A stretch of DNA of 64,000 nucleotides, from contig CM020517.1 in NCBI GenBank assembly GCA_009823395.1, positions 9,947,501 through 10,011,500 of the forward strand, written 5' to 3'. This DNA comes from Thamnaconus septentrionalis. Its lineage: Eukaryota; Chordata; Actinopteri; Tetraodontiformes; Monacanthidae. The number at the start of each line of letters is the position of its first letter. Position 1 is the stretch's first letter. This document shows positions 35,142-49,100 of this stretch, piece by piece. Made by a program: the position numbers and the translations under genes. Below the pieces are notes generated by a model. That model saw only the letters and a list, made by a program, of their open reading frames with translations, did no database searches and was not told where the DNA came from.

Positions 35142-38100
35142 GTACTCTGGGGGAAAGGATGGATCTTAGCAGCCTCCTGCATGCTGTAACCCTCAGATCT
35201 ATCCTCTTAGTGTATTGTGGTATTGTTTTTGTGCTCAGGTTGTCTATTTTAAGCCGTCTTAACTGCACAGTTGTGACATTCTTATTTTGACCGTAATTCA
35301 AAACTTGAAAGAATTTTGAAGCAACAGCGTTTTTTTTTGTTTTTTTTTTTTTTTTTTTGGCTCATGTGGTTTGTACGCTGCTCATGAATGTGCTTCATTG
35401 AAATTTTTCATTTACAAGCACTCATCCGCATTATCTCCCTCTAAGCACTAGATGGTGTAGAATCTGTCACACAGTAAACAGTTACCCTTTAAGTAACAGA
35501 TATAATAAAAAACCTCAACAACTATGAGTAATGGTCCAAAAATGTTTTTTTTCTAAATTCAAAAATAATTTATAACGATGTACAATGATATAACATTATA
35601 GGTCAGCAAAGACTTTAAACCTTGAAATATTGTAAATAATTATGCAATTCCAGGGAACCCTGCAAGGTTTTCTTGGTAGCTCGTGACCACATTTGACAGC
35701 TCGCCCCTCTGACATCTTATTTACCAGTCACCTGTTAAGCTTCTTGTTTTTGAATTTTGCATCACATGCACCGACCTTACGTCATCAGCAGACCTGCCCA
35801 ACTAGTGTAAATAAAGGTCTGGAGTCGGGTGAAACAGCGGTTGATGTTTTCCAAAAGGCCAGCGGGGAATTAATAGTTGTTATTTAAGCCCTTGGCTTTT
35901 GTCCTCATAAGATGGATGCAGCTCACTCACATTTCAGCTCAGATAAACATACTGAGGTTGAGCACCATCAGGGATTCTATTTCATCACTAACACAACTAA
36001 ACACCAAACAAAACTAAAAATGATCATTTCTGACTAATATTTTTTATATTTTCCTATTTGTGTCACTCTCAGGGTAAAGTTGCTTCAAGTGCATAAAATG
36101 ACATTTTTGTTTGCTCCCAACATGCTTTAATCCAGTAGCCCTTTGTCATTTAGTTTTTTGTCTTTTATTCCGCTTTTTGCCTTACATACTCTGATTATTT
36201 TGTTGTCTCGTCTCTATTTTAAATGACAGTTGTTTTTTCTTGACTTGTAGATATCAATAGTGTTGAAATTATCAATATAGGGCCAAAATATGTGCAAGGA
36301 GTTAAGATATATGTTTTTTCATAATGTAGTTATTCAACATTTTCTCATTACATTTCATGAATGATGAGGACAAAAATCAAAGACAGAAGTCAGCTAAAAA
36401 AAAAGGGGTAAAATAAAAGAAAAAAAATTGAAATTAACGTGGCCTTGTTCATATGTAATTAACCCACATTGCTCGTCTATCACAAAATGTCTTTTTCCAG
36501 ACCCTATTTCTTTGGTTGTAGCATCTTTTCATCCGAGATTGAAATTGTAACGACCCAGACTCACATTATGTGTCGCCTTGAGGATGAATGGGTGTTTTTG
36601 AAATTGCCCACCTGAAAAACTGCTTCCATCCCTGCTCCCATTATTCGGAAATGAGGGGAGTCGGAAGAAGTAGTCCAGCACATTCAAACACTATTATGTG
36701 TCTCTTGTGGAAATAAGGCTGCATTTATGTCTGGGTGAGTGTGTTTACCTTTTGCAGCTATACCTTTGTGCGCTCCGGCCTCGGTGGAACCACTGCTCCT
36801 CAGTATTGGTTCCCTGCTAAGGTTAGGGTTAAGTAAAAGGGTTTGGCTGAATGAACGCAAGTGCAATGTCTTAGCAAGGATTAGCTGCGCAATCCCTTTG
36901 TGTGTGTGTGTGTGTATGTTTGTTTGTGTGCGTGTGTGTTCCTGCTCCAGCTTCTCAGCGTGATGCATTACCCCTGTACACAGGAAGCGGCCTATTATCA
37001 GTGAGCTGTGTGTCTGCCTGTTGCTCCCCCTGCCAGGTGCTGGAGAAGTTCATGTCTCGCCTGGTGCAAAACCGAGCCATGGGACACAAAGACCTGCGGA
37101 CTCTCAGCAAATACCAGCTCATCCTTGCCAGGGACCAGTTCCGCAAAAACCCACCACCACACATCAAGGCACTGACTGAGTTGATCATTGTTATCGCCAG
37201 TTAAATCTCACACAGTGGGACTCTATGTTTTAAACACCTGAATGACCTTTAAAAATACAGTGTTATTGTTTTGAAAGTGTCGTTTCACAGCCGCCTTGTG
37301 ACTGACTTCCTTCCGTATCTTCACAGGGACCTCAGCAGGGAATGCTGGAGGGCGACTTTGCCCTTTGCATCAGCCTGTACCACGGCTACGAGCTGCTAAT
37401 GCAGATGGGGCTCAGGTCTCTCTTTTTTTACATCCAAGGGATCATGGACGGGTCCCGAGGTGAGTCACCTCCACTCCATCGGCCTGCTGCATTCAAGGAA
37501 TCCACCATTCACCATCTCCCTGCAGTCTTCCAGGTGTTGCTCGCTCACGTGTAATGTCTGTGTTTGATTTGGTGTTCAGAGATGTCCCGGGCTAGAAACG
37601 AGCTGCAGAGGACTCCCGCCTTAATGGACCTCTACCACGAGATGGAAGCGATGTTTGTCAAGCCATCTGCTGGTATTTGTGCCCTTTCCATATAAACACC
37701 CTTTCTCAAGCTTGCAGTTAGACCAGGAATTTTTATGTGATATTTGGATACCGCCTCTGACCAATTAAGAAATAAAAGAAGTTTAGTTTTACAAGGCACT
37801 GGTTGAAACTAGCATCACCTTATATCAGGCTAACCCCAATGACGAATGCTTCCAGGCCCAGATGAGCCATTCGTCTACAGCCACCCCAAACTGGAGAAAC
37901 TGGAGGAGGTGGTGCTGCAGCATTTCAGACTGTGGGCTGAGAGCTCCGCTGACAAAAAAGGTGATTTGCTTTTTATGGCAGCTTGAGTGATTTATGACTC
38001 ACCCATGCAACCAGTGTTCCAATTTAAAGAAAGGAATTTGTTAATCCGCTGCGTTCAAACGGCAGCTAGAAGAGAACGTCGCGCTCATTTGTTCATATGC

Positions 38101-41100
38101 AGATTTTCGAATGATGTCGAAATCATGCGGAATTTGCGTTACCAGTATGTTGTATCAATAATCCGTGTTGATTCCCTGTCAGTGAACTCCCCGCCAATAA
38201 GAAAAGTGTATCTCTTAACCTTTAGTCTCTCCTTTGCCCCTATTTCCATAAGGTTTGTCATGATTTTTTTTGCGTTGGAGTTTGCGACAAAAACAATCTA
38301 AAAGAATGTATGTATATTTCGTCAAATGGCTCTTTGACATCGCCGCATCACTTTTCTCTTGAATGCTCAGTTTCAGAGCCTCAGGAGGTGAGCACCAGGG
38401 TGATGATCTTCTCATCTTTCCGGGAGAGCGTGCAGGAAATCGCCGGCATGCTGAACCGCCACACTCCGCTCATAAGGGTCATGACCTTCATGGGCCAGGC
38501 CTCCGCCGGGAAGGGAGTCAAAGGGTTCACCCAAAAGGAGCAGCTAGAGGTAGAGGTCACAGTAGCTCATCGCATCCGTCAAGTCACTCAGCTGAGTTGG
38601 AAATGTTTGTGTGACGGAACGTGTCGTCCTCGCTGTCACACTTACATCACTATAAAATCATACCAAGGGAATCAAATAAATAAATGGGTGTGACTGTTCT
38701 GGCACAGATTCCTCTGCTGGTTGCTAAGCAATGGCATGTCTGTGTAGATAGACGACGGTCTGTGACATTTACCTGAAATGTGTGTGCACGTATATATTAT
38801 ATATCTATTTAATGCATTATATTACCGTTGCTGTGCAGTTTTTATATTGGTAATCAGCGCATAAACCTTTGGCCTATAAAAACAACCAAAGTGAATCAAT
38901 TTGGGCTGACAATACTCGGTTGATCATAATATTTAATGCTTTCTCAGTACATCTTGATCTTCTTGTTTTGTTCTCAACTCCTCTTTTTGTTTTTTTAAGC
39001 TGTCAACTTCCTTTTAGTCACCAACCTTGCATTGCAGCTGGATTGCTCAGATTTCAGCTCTGCAGTTTTGCCAAAGTCCAATAAGGACAGTGTTTTCACT
39101 CTCATTTAAAATTGTCATGGATTTTGCTTCCCTTCTGGATGAAGAGGCAGGAGGTATGTGGGTGCAAAGGAGCAGCTCCAGGCTGCTCAGGAAAAAAAAA
39201 AAAAAAATCAGAGAAAAAGTGAAGCAGACAAGAACATTTTTACATGTAAGGCTCAAAAAAAAGGATGGCACTGGAGGATTTTTAAAAAAATATATTTTTG
39301 GTTTCTTCCTACCAGCTTTTGATACGAGTGTAGTTTAGCCAAATGGCGATCTCGAGCAAATTCAGCAACAACAAATCAGATTTGTTGGTTTGGGAAGACA
39401 GTTCACCAGTTCCCTTCCACGTTCTGCCTGTCCTTTCCAATGTGCCTTCTGTGGGCTCTTTACCTGATGGATGCGCCAGAGATTTAGCGATTTTTTTTCT
39501 GCAGGCACAAAGGAATTTCAGGCTTAGTAGATGTTGAAATCTATATAGCGTTGGTCTCACATCGCTTGTGTGCCAGGTTGTGCACAGGTTCCGCCAGGGA
39601 GGCTTCAACACGCTGGTGTCGACCTGCGTGGGTGAAGAGGGCCTGGACATCGGGGAGGTGGACCTCATCGTCTGCTTCGACGCGCAGAAGAACCCCATCC
39701 GCCTGGTGCAGAGGATGGGACGCACGGGACGAAAGCGGCAGGGACGCATCGTGGTCATTCTGGCTGAGGGGCGCGAGGAGAGGGTGGGTGTTGCTGCTCT
39801 GTGGACACTGAAGTGGAAAATGTGACGCTGCTGAAACACTGCGTACCACTGGAGTCCAGACCGGACGTATAAAACTCTTAAAGACTCGGCTGCCTTTTTT
39901 GGTTCCTCAGACCTACAACCAGAGCCAGAGCAACAAGCGCAGCGTCTACAAGTCCATCATCGGCAACAAATGCTGCTTCCACCTGTACCCCGACAGTCCA
40001 CGCCTGCTCCCCCCGGGCGTGAACCCCGTCCTGCACAAGATGCACATCACCTGCGGCCAGTACGATCACGGGGAGAGCAGCCGGCGCTCCGCCAGAGGAC
40101 GGCGCTCGCACTGCGAGGGCCGGCCGTCCCTCATCCACCCTCAGAACCTGAGTGAGTTCTCAGGACAGGAGTAGACCAGGAGTAAAAAAAACATGTTTCA
40201 GTTCCATAAATGTGTGTCTTTCAGTCCGGCAGGGCAGTTCGACCTCAGACGGATTTCTGAGCAGCGCTGAATATTCAATTTGGGCGTCTACCATGAAGCT
40301 CTCCGAAGATGAAGCTCATCCAACCCTGAGAGATTCTCATTTTCTGTCTCTGCCCAGTGACCCTCCAGCTCAGGTTTCTCCTCTCTGCCACCAGCCTCCG
40401 CATGTTCCCATCGGTTATCATGGACGGGTCTTAATGATGTTGCGTCACGTTTGTGCCCAGAAGGAGAGCCGTTCCAGAAACCCGGGGCCACTTCCCAGAG
40501 AGCTGTCCCTGTCCGAGTGGAGGCACTGGCAGCACAGAGCCATGCCCACCCACGCCGTCGACCACTCCCTTCGCTGCCAGCACTTCGTCAAAGTGATGGA
40601 GCTCATCGACGGCATGAGAGAGGAAAACGAGGTGAGAACTGACGACCGCGCTTCCTGCTGCCTCACACGGCAGATTGCGAAAGCGCAACGTAAACATGAC
40701 AAAAGACAAGATTTTGTGTTCACACAACAAAAAGGGGACAGAGTTTTATAAACTCCGCTGGTTGTGTTAAAAGGAGTCAGCTGAGCTGCATGTGAGATAC
40801 TACATTCATTCCCTGTAGCTGCAGGGCAAATTCCTGGCATGGTGAACAGGCTCCATGATGTAGTTGCGGTTTTAGTTATTTTTTTTCCCCTCTTCCAAAT
40901 TTCTTTATTTTTAACCCGGCTGGTGCCATATTATCCCCTGCACTCGACCTCCTTCCACCCCCAAGTTGAGTAACAACCAAAAATACCAAAGTCACAGAAA
41001 GCGCCTTACGAAATCCAAAACGAGCCGCGCCGCGAGAGCAGCGCCTCCTTTCATCAAGATGTTATTTCACCGGTGGCAAAATATTTTTTGGACAGGTGAA

Positions 41101-43084
41101 CTTGTTTTTCTTCCCTGGCTCATACAGCTGCTGAAACCACAAGGCTCGCCGGCACCGGCCGATCTCGCCGCTCGTAACTCTTACGCCGTCAAACCCGGAT
41201 ACATCCTCGTTGTGTCGGCGGCGGCTAATTGATAGCGATCTCATTTACTTCCTGCTAACTCGTAACCACTCGTCGCGCGGTGGTTACATCAGCGCCAGCG
41301 GGAGGTCTGCTGGAACTAGCCGTGAGCGTGGCGAATCGATGAGTCAGAGCCGCGCGGCGTTGCCATGGCGGCGGTTTAAGGGCCCCACTGAGACAAAGGA
41401 TCACTCATAAGACTCCCCACGTCCGCAACTTTTCCAATTTACAACCGACACCTCGTCACCTCCAAAGATCTATTCTTAGACCAGAGTCTCCTGCTCCTCA
41501 ACCAACATCTGCGCCTTGATCATGTTGTGCCACCAAAATAATGGCTCCTTAAATCTGCCCAAATCCTCGAAATTGGGTCGGAGATTTATGGCAAACAAAA
41601 AAACTCAACTTCTGGCTAAAACCAACAAGTACGGAGGTGCTTTAGCTTTACCTCTTTTCTCTCCTTACTGCTCGTAGCTCTCTTCATGACACAGATGCAG
41701 ATGTTTATTTAGACACATCTTGGAAGCATCAATTCATTCACGCCGTGAGAACTGTAACGTAACATATCAATCAACATAAAGTGCATTGTAATAAAAATAA
41801 AGGAACACAAGGAATGGCGCTAAGCGCTAACGTGAATTTTCACAGACAAATGAACGACCTTGTTGCGCTGCCTGTCATGAGCAGAGGTTGAATACTGTAA
41901 AGTCCTTTTCTTAAGCTTCTATTTAACCCTCTGTGTGAGCTTCAGAGGTATAAATATACAGAGTACAGCAACTTCACGAGAGAGAAAATACTCTCACTGC
42001 ACCTCAGTAAAGCTACCGTGTGGTTTACAGCACACAACACGCCTGCTAGCGCCACCCAAAACGTTCCCCCTTCCAACAAAATAAAGGACTTTGGTTCCTT
42101 ATTGTGTTTTAACATCAAATGAATTCACCGTAACATGAAATCATATTTTTAACCTGACATCAATTATTTATTTGTTTATTTATTTATTACACTGCATGAA
42201 ATTCTGACAGCTTATTTATGTGTTTAATTTTAATCTTATTCTTATGACAGAACATTTGGAAAACAGCATATACACTGCTACTACTGTCTTTTTTTCCTTT
42301 CCCTTTGCCGCATGAGTTTTGACCGTTGACCATTTGGCGGAGCGGATAAGATCTTGGCTCGCCGTGAAAACAAAACAGGATTACTTGGGCAAGATGGAAG
42401 CAAACGCCTCACATGCCTCCAATGATGAATTCAGGTCATCATGTAGCCGGTGAATGAACAAAGCCTTCAGTTCAAAACATTTGATCATATTTTTTTTTGC
42501 CCCCGCCGCCCTCTCATGTGCTCAGCATAACAAACGGCACATTGACTCCAATGCGCCGTCAACAATGTGTACAGACAATCACCGCACAAGGAACGATATG
42601 TTATGATTTTCTTCACTGCCTCAATTTCACGACGGGCAATTGAATCCGCGTGCCTGTTTCCACGTCGAAAATATTTAGACGTTTAGAGCGCGTCATGCTG
42701 GCGCAACTGCGATCCTTTTGGTTGAGTGAAACCAGTGAAGAAAAAAGGTGAAGCCCCCCAGTCTGGACGCGCTCTTCAAATCGGGCTTGAAATGTCAGAA
42801 GAAGGAAGTAAACGAGTCAAACATTAACTGATGAGGCTGCGGCTCGTCGTGAGGTGATGACGGCTCGGATTAGATAGCGGGCAACCTGCACCCTTTGTGC
42901 AAACTTCTGTTTTCACAACCAGACGGGCAGCCGGCCACTGCTGGGGATGAGGCCGAGCACAGCTGCCCGCCTGCCTCACCGGCCTCAGCTTTTATCTCTG
43001 GACCTCAGGAACAAAAAAAAAGACAATTTATGAAAATCACAACTTTCTAAAAAAAAAGAAATCACCTCAGACCCACATAACTGC

Positions 43085-43136
<52 letters not shown>

Positions 43137-46100
43137 TTCTTTCTGTCTTCCTTCCTTCTGTCTTTCTTTTTCTTTCCATCTCTCAAAGCCTCACACTTCG
43201 AAAACCATTAATATAATTTTGTGCAATTTTCTGTCTGGCCGAGTTCAAAAAAGCCACACTGTGTTTTCCATGCGTGCCGCTGCCTCTTTCTTTTTGCAGT
43301 GACGGGACACAGAGCAGGCGTACAAGGCAGGGGGGCCTCCTCCCCGTTGCTATTATGTAACAGCGAGCCCTTACATAAATACAGGAAGCGGGAAGTAGGT
43401 CGGCCCGCGGTGGCCTACATGTGCAGTGAACTGTGCTGCTGGGGGGAACAGCAGATAAGGAGAGGTTAGCAGACGACGGTTTCAAAGGCAACTTTAGTGT
43501 CGTCGGCGAGTTCGGCACATTTTGCGGCTGTTGTCACGTACGGGAAGTTTGTTTTTACGCCGCATGTTACAACCTTTACTGAAAGTTTGCGCTAAATGGT
43601 CGGTGACTTCAAGTTTAAGTTCCAGAAGTGTGCGTGTGTGTGTCTGTGTTTGTCTTCTGCTGAAGAATCCAGAGAGGAAACACAGAGAGGAAAAAAAGCA
43701 GGGAGCAGAAAGACAAGAGGAGGTCAGACAGGGACTCCTAACCGCCCCAAACAGGGCAGCAGTTTGGATGTCGTCCCAGCCACCGATGCACCGAGGAGAC
43801 ATTAGAAAGTTTAAAAAAAGGCCTCATTGATCCTGATGTTATCACAAGACCGATTTATTTAGACCGTGGGGTTTCTTCCTCGGCGTCCCACACAAGCGGC
43901 CAACAGGAGACGACAGGGTTGCCAGCGCACGACCGCCAGCAGTGACTCGATTTTCCTGGCCGGAAAAAAAAATGTTTTGGGTTTAGAAAGGTAGGAAAAG
44001 TTTGCAGGCACAGACAAAATATAAACTCATTTGCCGGTCTGATGTTTTCAAATGGTCACGACCTGTTAAGACCAAAGACTAATAATAATAATAAAAATAA
44101 TAATAATGTTGATCTTTTAGATAGAAACTATGGCCAAAACATTTGCTCCAGGCTTTTTCTGGATTGACTCCAGAAAATTCCAGAATGAGCATGTCAGAGT
44201 AATATAGCCAACAGTGAGAACAAACTTCCCTGAAAAGTCTTGAGGACAAGGCTGACGTCGAATCTGCTGCAACAGAATGGCTTTTGTGGTGTCCTAGTGA
44301 CTGGATCTCCCCCTTAGGGACAATAAAGTTCTCTTCTTAATTCCGAGATGCTTCAGTTTTTGGGCCTGGATTTGTAAGGTTTCTGGCTAATTTAGCAGCA
44401 ACGTCAAAGATGCTCTACACTTATGTAAGATTTTTGCTTCTGAGCCTCGACGTGAGGAGGCTCATATCACATCTGATCTGATGCACTCTGATGCACTCGT
44501 CCTGCAGCAAAGTTTCTTCAGACTGATTTTGGATAAACGGCTCCCTCTGTGTGCGACCTTAAGCGGCAGATTTGTCCGATTGCCGTCACGGAAGCAGGCT
44601 TCCTCCATCTGCCTCTGTCTGCCTTTGCCTTCGTCATTGTGTTTATTCCCGTCGGCCCGGTGACATCCAGCCATCCAGATCCTTAACCTGATTATTAATT
44701 GAATGGGTGAGCCAAGGGTTAGAGGTTAATCCTGCGGGGATCCAGTTTGAATTGGTGGAGAGAAGGTGGTGGAACCCATAAAGAGCTTTCAGCACCTGAA
44801 AGCCTTGTTTATATTCCTGAGCGTGGTCTTTTAATGAATGGTGGACAGCTGAAGGTGTCTGGAGGCAAGTTGATGCAGAACGTTGTCTTAGAGATTCACT
44901 TAAAGGTCCCATATTCTTTTCATTTTAACATATCAAATCTTTTATCCATCCCAGATTCCAGTGGAGCAGCTTCACATCATATATTATCAAAAAAAACGCC
45001 AGGAAGTAGCATATTTACTACTTATACTACTACATATACTATAATACTGCTTTTACTGCTTTTAATGTTTAATTACTGTTTTTATGTTACTTATTAACTA
45101 CAATTGTTACTCACCCTGTTTTCTCTTATTTTACTCCACATCCTTGATTTATTTGTTGGTATATTTTTTTAGTATTTCTACTGCAAATTTTATTTTGATG
45201 TATTATAATTATAATTATTATTATTTATCCCTCTCTTAGCAGTCTGCCCACTGTAATACCAATATACATGATAACTTGGTTGGTGCTCTCTGACACACTC
45301 TCTTTTAATACGCAGCCTTTAAAAGCAATAGCATTATTGTTTTTAGTCTGGAAAAGTGAAAAATCCTGTCACGAGTTTCTAAAATGACAGTTGTGTTGCG
45401 GAAACAACTTGTTGAACGCCTCCACCGACCTTCTGTCCGTTTAACTGCTGAATTCTAAGGATTTCTGGAAGCAGCTGTTACATAAGCGATGTCGTCAAAA
45501 GACGGCGTGACTGGGCGTGTAGCCGCTCGCTCACACAGTTTTAGTTTCCTAGTGGCAGCTTCCCAAACCTGCTGAACAGGAATCAGCCTAATTTAATGCG
45601 TTCATGCCACCTCAAGTCGATTTTTTTGGAACTCATTCTGGCTTCTTGAAAAAGTCAGAAGTGTTTTATACAGCATTTATTATTTATGAGAAGCCCACAT
45701 TCAGCACTTAATAAACTGATCCAAGAGACGTCTAAAAAGGTTGTAAAACTGTTTGCGCCTGTGTTTTATGGAGACGTAAATGCATACTTGACAATCTGTG
45801 GTTGCCAGTCCAGCCTCTAGACGTCTTTCCAGTTTGGAAAGATCTCCAAAAAAGAGTCAAAAACTAAAAACGGCACCACTAAAGATGTACAACTCAGCCT
45901 CCGAAAAATCCCTCATGCATGTTTTTGTTAGGGAAGAGTAGGTCAGAAGCCCAGGTTGGAGGTGGATCGAAACGGTTGTGGGTCGGACGACAGACACGGT
46001 TGTCTGCCAACTAGAGGGTCAGTGGGCCAAGGCCTCCTGATAGATCTCCTGTTGCAGCCATCTGTTAGAAGAAGTCATGTTGTGCTGATTAAAAGGCAGC

Positions 46101-49100
46101 ATTGTGTCTCTCCTGCTGAGTCGTTTGATTCAGCTTTGGGCACCTTGCGCGCTGCAGTTCAAGTCATTGGCAACTGTTTTGCCAAGAGGAGGCCTTTTAC
46201 CAATATTTCATCATGTCGTGATTAAGTTAAGTTATTCTGAGCAATTAAGACTAATGTCCAATTCATATTATTTCCTGTGAGCTGTAACTGTAAAAGTGAG
46301 TTTTTTTTTGGGACTTTTGTTCTTGCTTATGTCACTCTCACGCTGTTACCTGTGTGACATTATTCAATACAGTGATATAAGATGCCACCTTACCTAACTT
46401 TTTATCGCCTTCTTCCGTGACAGAAGCAACAATTTGCTCACAACACACACTGCCGCCCTCTCTCCACTTGCCTTTAGGCACCTTTTCATTTCCCTTCACC
46501 GAGCATCTCCATCCTGCTGGTTGGAGGTTCGATGGCACCCCGCCGTCGCCCCACACCAGCTGCCGCTCCAGTTATTCACACACATGACAGATGCTAGTTG
46601 ACTGCAGTGTGGGATTGTGAAAAAAACAAACTTGGATAACCTGATGCATTCATTTTCAGAAAAATCTGTTTTATTTGGATGTAAATCAGCCCCGTATGAA
46701 GCGCATTTTAAGATTTTTATTTTTCTTCACAGACTCTAGTAGGTCTTTCTTCACGTGATGTGAGATCTAGGTCTAGATGTCAAATTATATTTAGCCTACT
46801 GTTTACAACCTTCCATGAAATCCTTGGTTTTAGCCTCCTGCTAAAATGTTTTGCCATTGAACGTGTTTGGAAGGGGACAAAAAGCAAAGTGGAGAACGGC
46901 AAACCTGGCAGGAGGTGTTGTCGCTCACCTTGGGGAGCTATCAGAGCCGTCTGTGACATCACAAAGGTCTGATTTTCCAGAACTGTAGGTTCTAGCCAGA
47001 GCACACTTCCTGAAAATCGGAGTATCAAAAATAAAAGATGGATTTTTCTGCTTAGTTTTCTAACGAGCTACATTCCTGTTGAAGAGCATTGGTAAGATGA
47101 GCATTGAATATCATGGAACCTTTTAACATTGAGGTTTTGGTGAAAATGCTGAGTTCTGTGTGTCGACAATAGCTTGATAAGATCTCTCTCTCTTTCCCTT
47201 CAAACTGTTTGTGCCCAGGGTGAATGCCAGTACGAGAAGGACCTTCTTCCTTATCTGCATGGTGAAGATAACCTTTCAAAAAACCGACAGAAGAACAAGG
47301 AAGGCTCAAAGACCCGCCCTAAATCCAGCAGCTCCAGACCCAGACCGTCCCGCTTCATGACCTTTGATCTGGAAGACATCGACGAGGACGCGACCGAGCA
47401 AAGACCATCTTCTCCGCACAATGCCGAGGTGGCGGCGGCGGGCGGCCACAATGTGACGCATCCCGCAGAACCTGAGCCTCTATCCGATTCTCCTTCAAAC
47501 GACCTCTGTGCCGAAGATGGCGTGTTTGACGACCATGTCGTCCTGGAGGAGGACGCCACAGAGTCGGAGCGCACGGCAGCCGGGCCTGTGGATTTAGACG
47601 AGCGAGATGAAGATTTTGAACTTCGGGCAATGTTCTACCTTCCTAAACGGAGCCCAGCGTTTCCTCCCTTAACTGCCAAACTCCTCCCAGGAGGGCAGGA
47701 GGGTCTGAAGGTCCTACTTGGTAACGTAGCGGAGCTCCTCTCCCGATCTCCACCACCGCTCGATTTAGATTTAGATTTAGATTTAGAAGCTGATGTAGCT
47801 GCGTCGCCTCCTCCAGCCCACTGGGGGCCTCAGCAACCATTCCGGGTCAGCTTCACACTCGACGTGGAGGACGAGGATGACGATTTGTTGATGATGATGA
47901 TGAGCGATGATGATTCCCCGAAAGCTGATTATGCACGTGGCAAAAAGACCAGTGACGACGGGCAGCCGGCAGCGGGGCCTCGTCTGGAGGAGCAGCAGCA
48001 GAATGTGGGCCGCAGGCCAGCGAACAGTCCAACCTGGGACGAGGTCTTCGACGGAGAAGACGCTGATGAAGATCACGTCGCGAGTGAAAATGGCAAAGAG
48101 CCAGACATTCAGGTAGAGGAAATCAAAAGTGACAGTGATTCAGAGGAAGGCGTCAGCTGCCGGAACGTTACAAGGAAGGAGGAAGTGCCAGATGTGACTG
48201 ACTGGAAAACGGTGCAGCCCGTAATGGAGAACAGCATGGACCTGTTTGAGGACGACGAGGCCTTCCTGCAGATGACCATCCCGGACATCTCCACCCCGGC
48301 CGTCACTCCAAGGACGTCCCTCGAGGGTGAAGGCGATGCCACCCGGACCAGACACACGTCCGCCACAACAAGCGGAGGACGTTCTTTGCTCACAAGCCCG
48401 ACGTGTGGACCTCCACAGTCCAGGCTGAACCCTCTGGGACATCACAGCCCAACCACTGCAAAGACGCCTCGTAGGGAGCATTCAGCCGCAGCAGCAGCAG
48501 CAGAAGTACCAGCCGACTCAGTGGTCCAGCACAAGTCTCTCTTCGACGGCTCCCACGACTTCTTCTCCGTCAACTTCGACCTCGGCTACTCGCTGGAGGA
48601 CTCCGAGGAGGAGGAGCAGGAGAAGCCGCCAGTGGTCGGCTCCTCCACCCCCTTGAGCAGCTTCCACACATCCAGGAAGCCTCAAGAACCCTGCGAGGCC
48701 AGATTATCAACGCCGCAGACACAAGTGCCCCGCAGGGGAGAAAACTCCCGTCCCCTGCCGTCTCCCCTGATGTCCCCCCTGTGGCTGCCGGGAGCTCGGC
48801 GGGCGGTCGCAACTCCGACTCTACCCTCCGGCTTAAAGCGCCGGCGGCTGGAAGCTCAGGGGGCTTTGCAGGAGTTTGAAAGATCGGCCTGTGGGAGCGG
48901 AGGCTCCCGTCCTCATCCAGGTTGGTTTTTTCAATCGTCAAGAAACACGCTGAAACCTCATACCGCAAAACGTTTTTTTGCGTTTTTTTCAACCAGATTC
49001 CTCGTTTTCTCTCCCAGCGAGGTGCAGCAGCGACAGCGAGGACGACGTTTTGGTTCACAAAAGGCGACAGAACAAGGTCGACCCGCTGTCCTCTCCGCAA

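Larger units (their letters stand above)
24236..37036 (+). other. FANCM intron 4, 12.8 kb, hosting a nested gene
   Basis: The largest fancm intron. It contains the complete SOUL-family gene on the - strand (27502-32707), duplicated non-coding blocks at 30.2, 34.1, 34.3 and 35.0 kb, an interspersed-repeat tail at about 33420-33590, poly-A/T tracts and dinucleotide repeats. No other exon with recognisable protein was found. Confidence 0.85.

Noticed and set aside
47251..49100. Several long antisense frames under fancm exon 13
   Set aside because: They mirror the acidic, codon-biased coding strand; the + strand matches FANCM including the MM2 motif.
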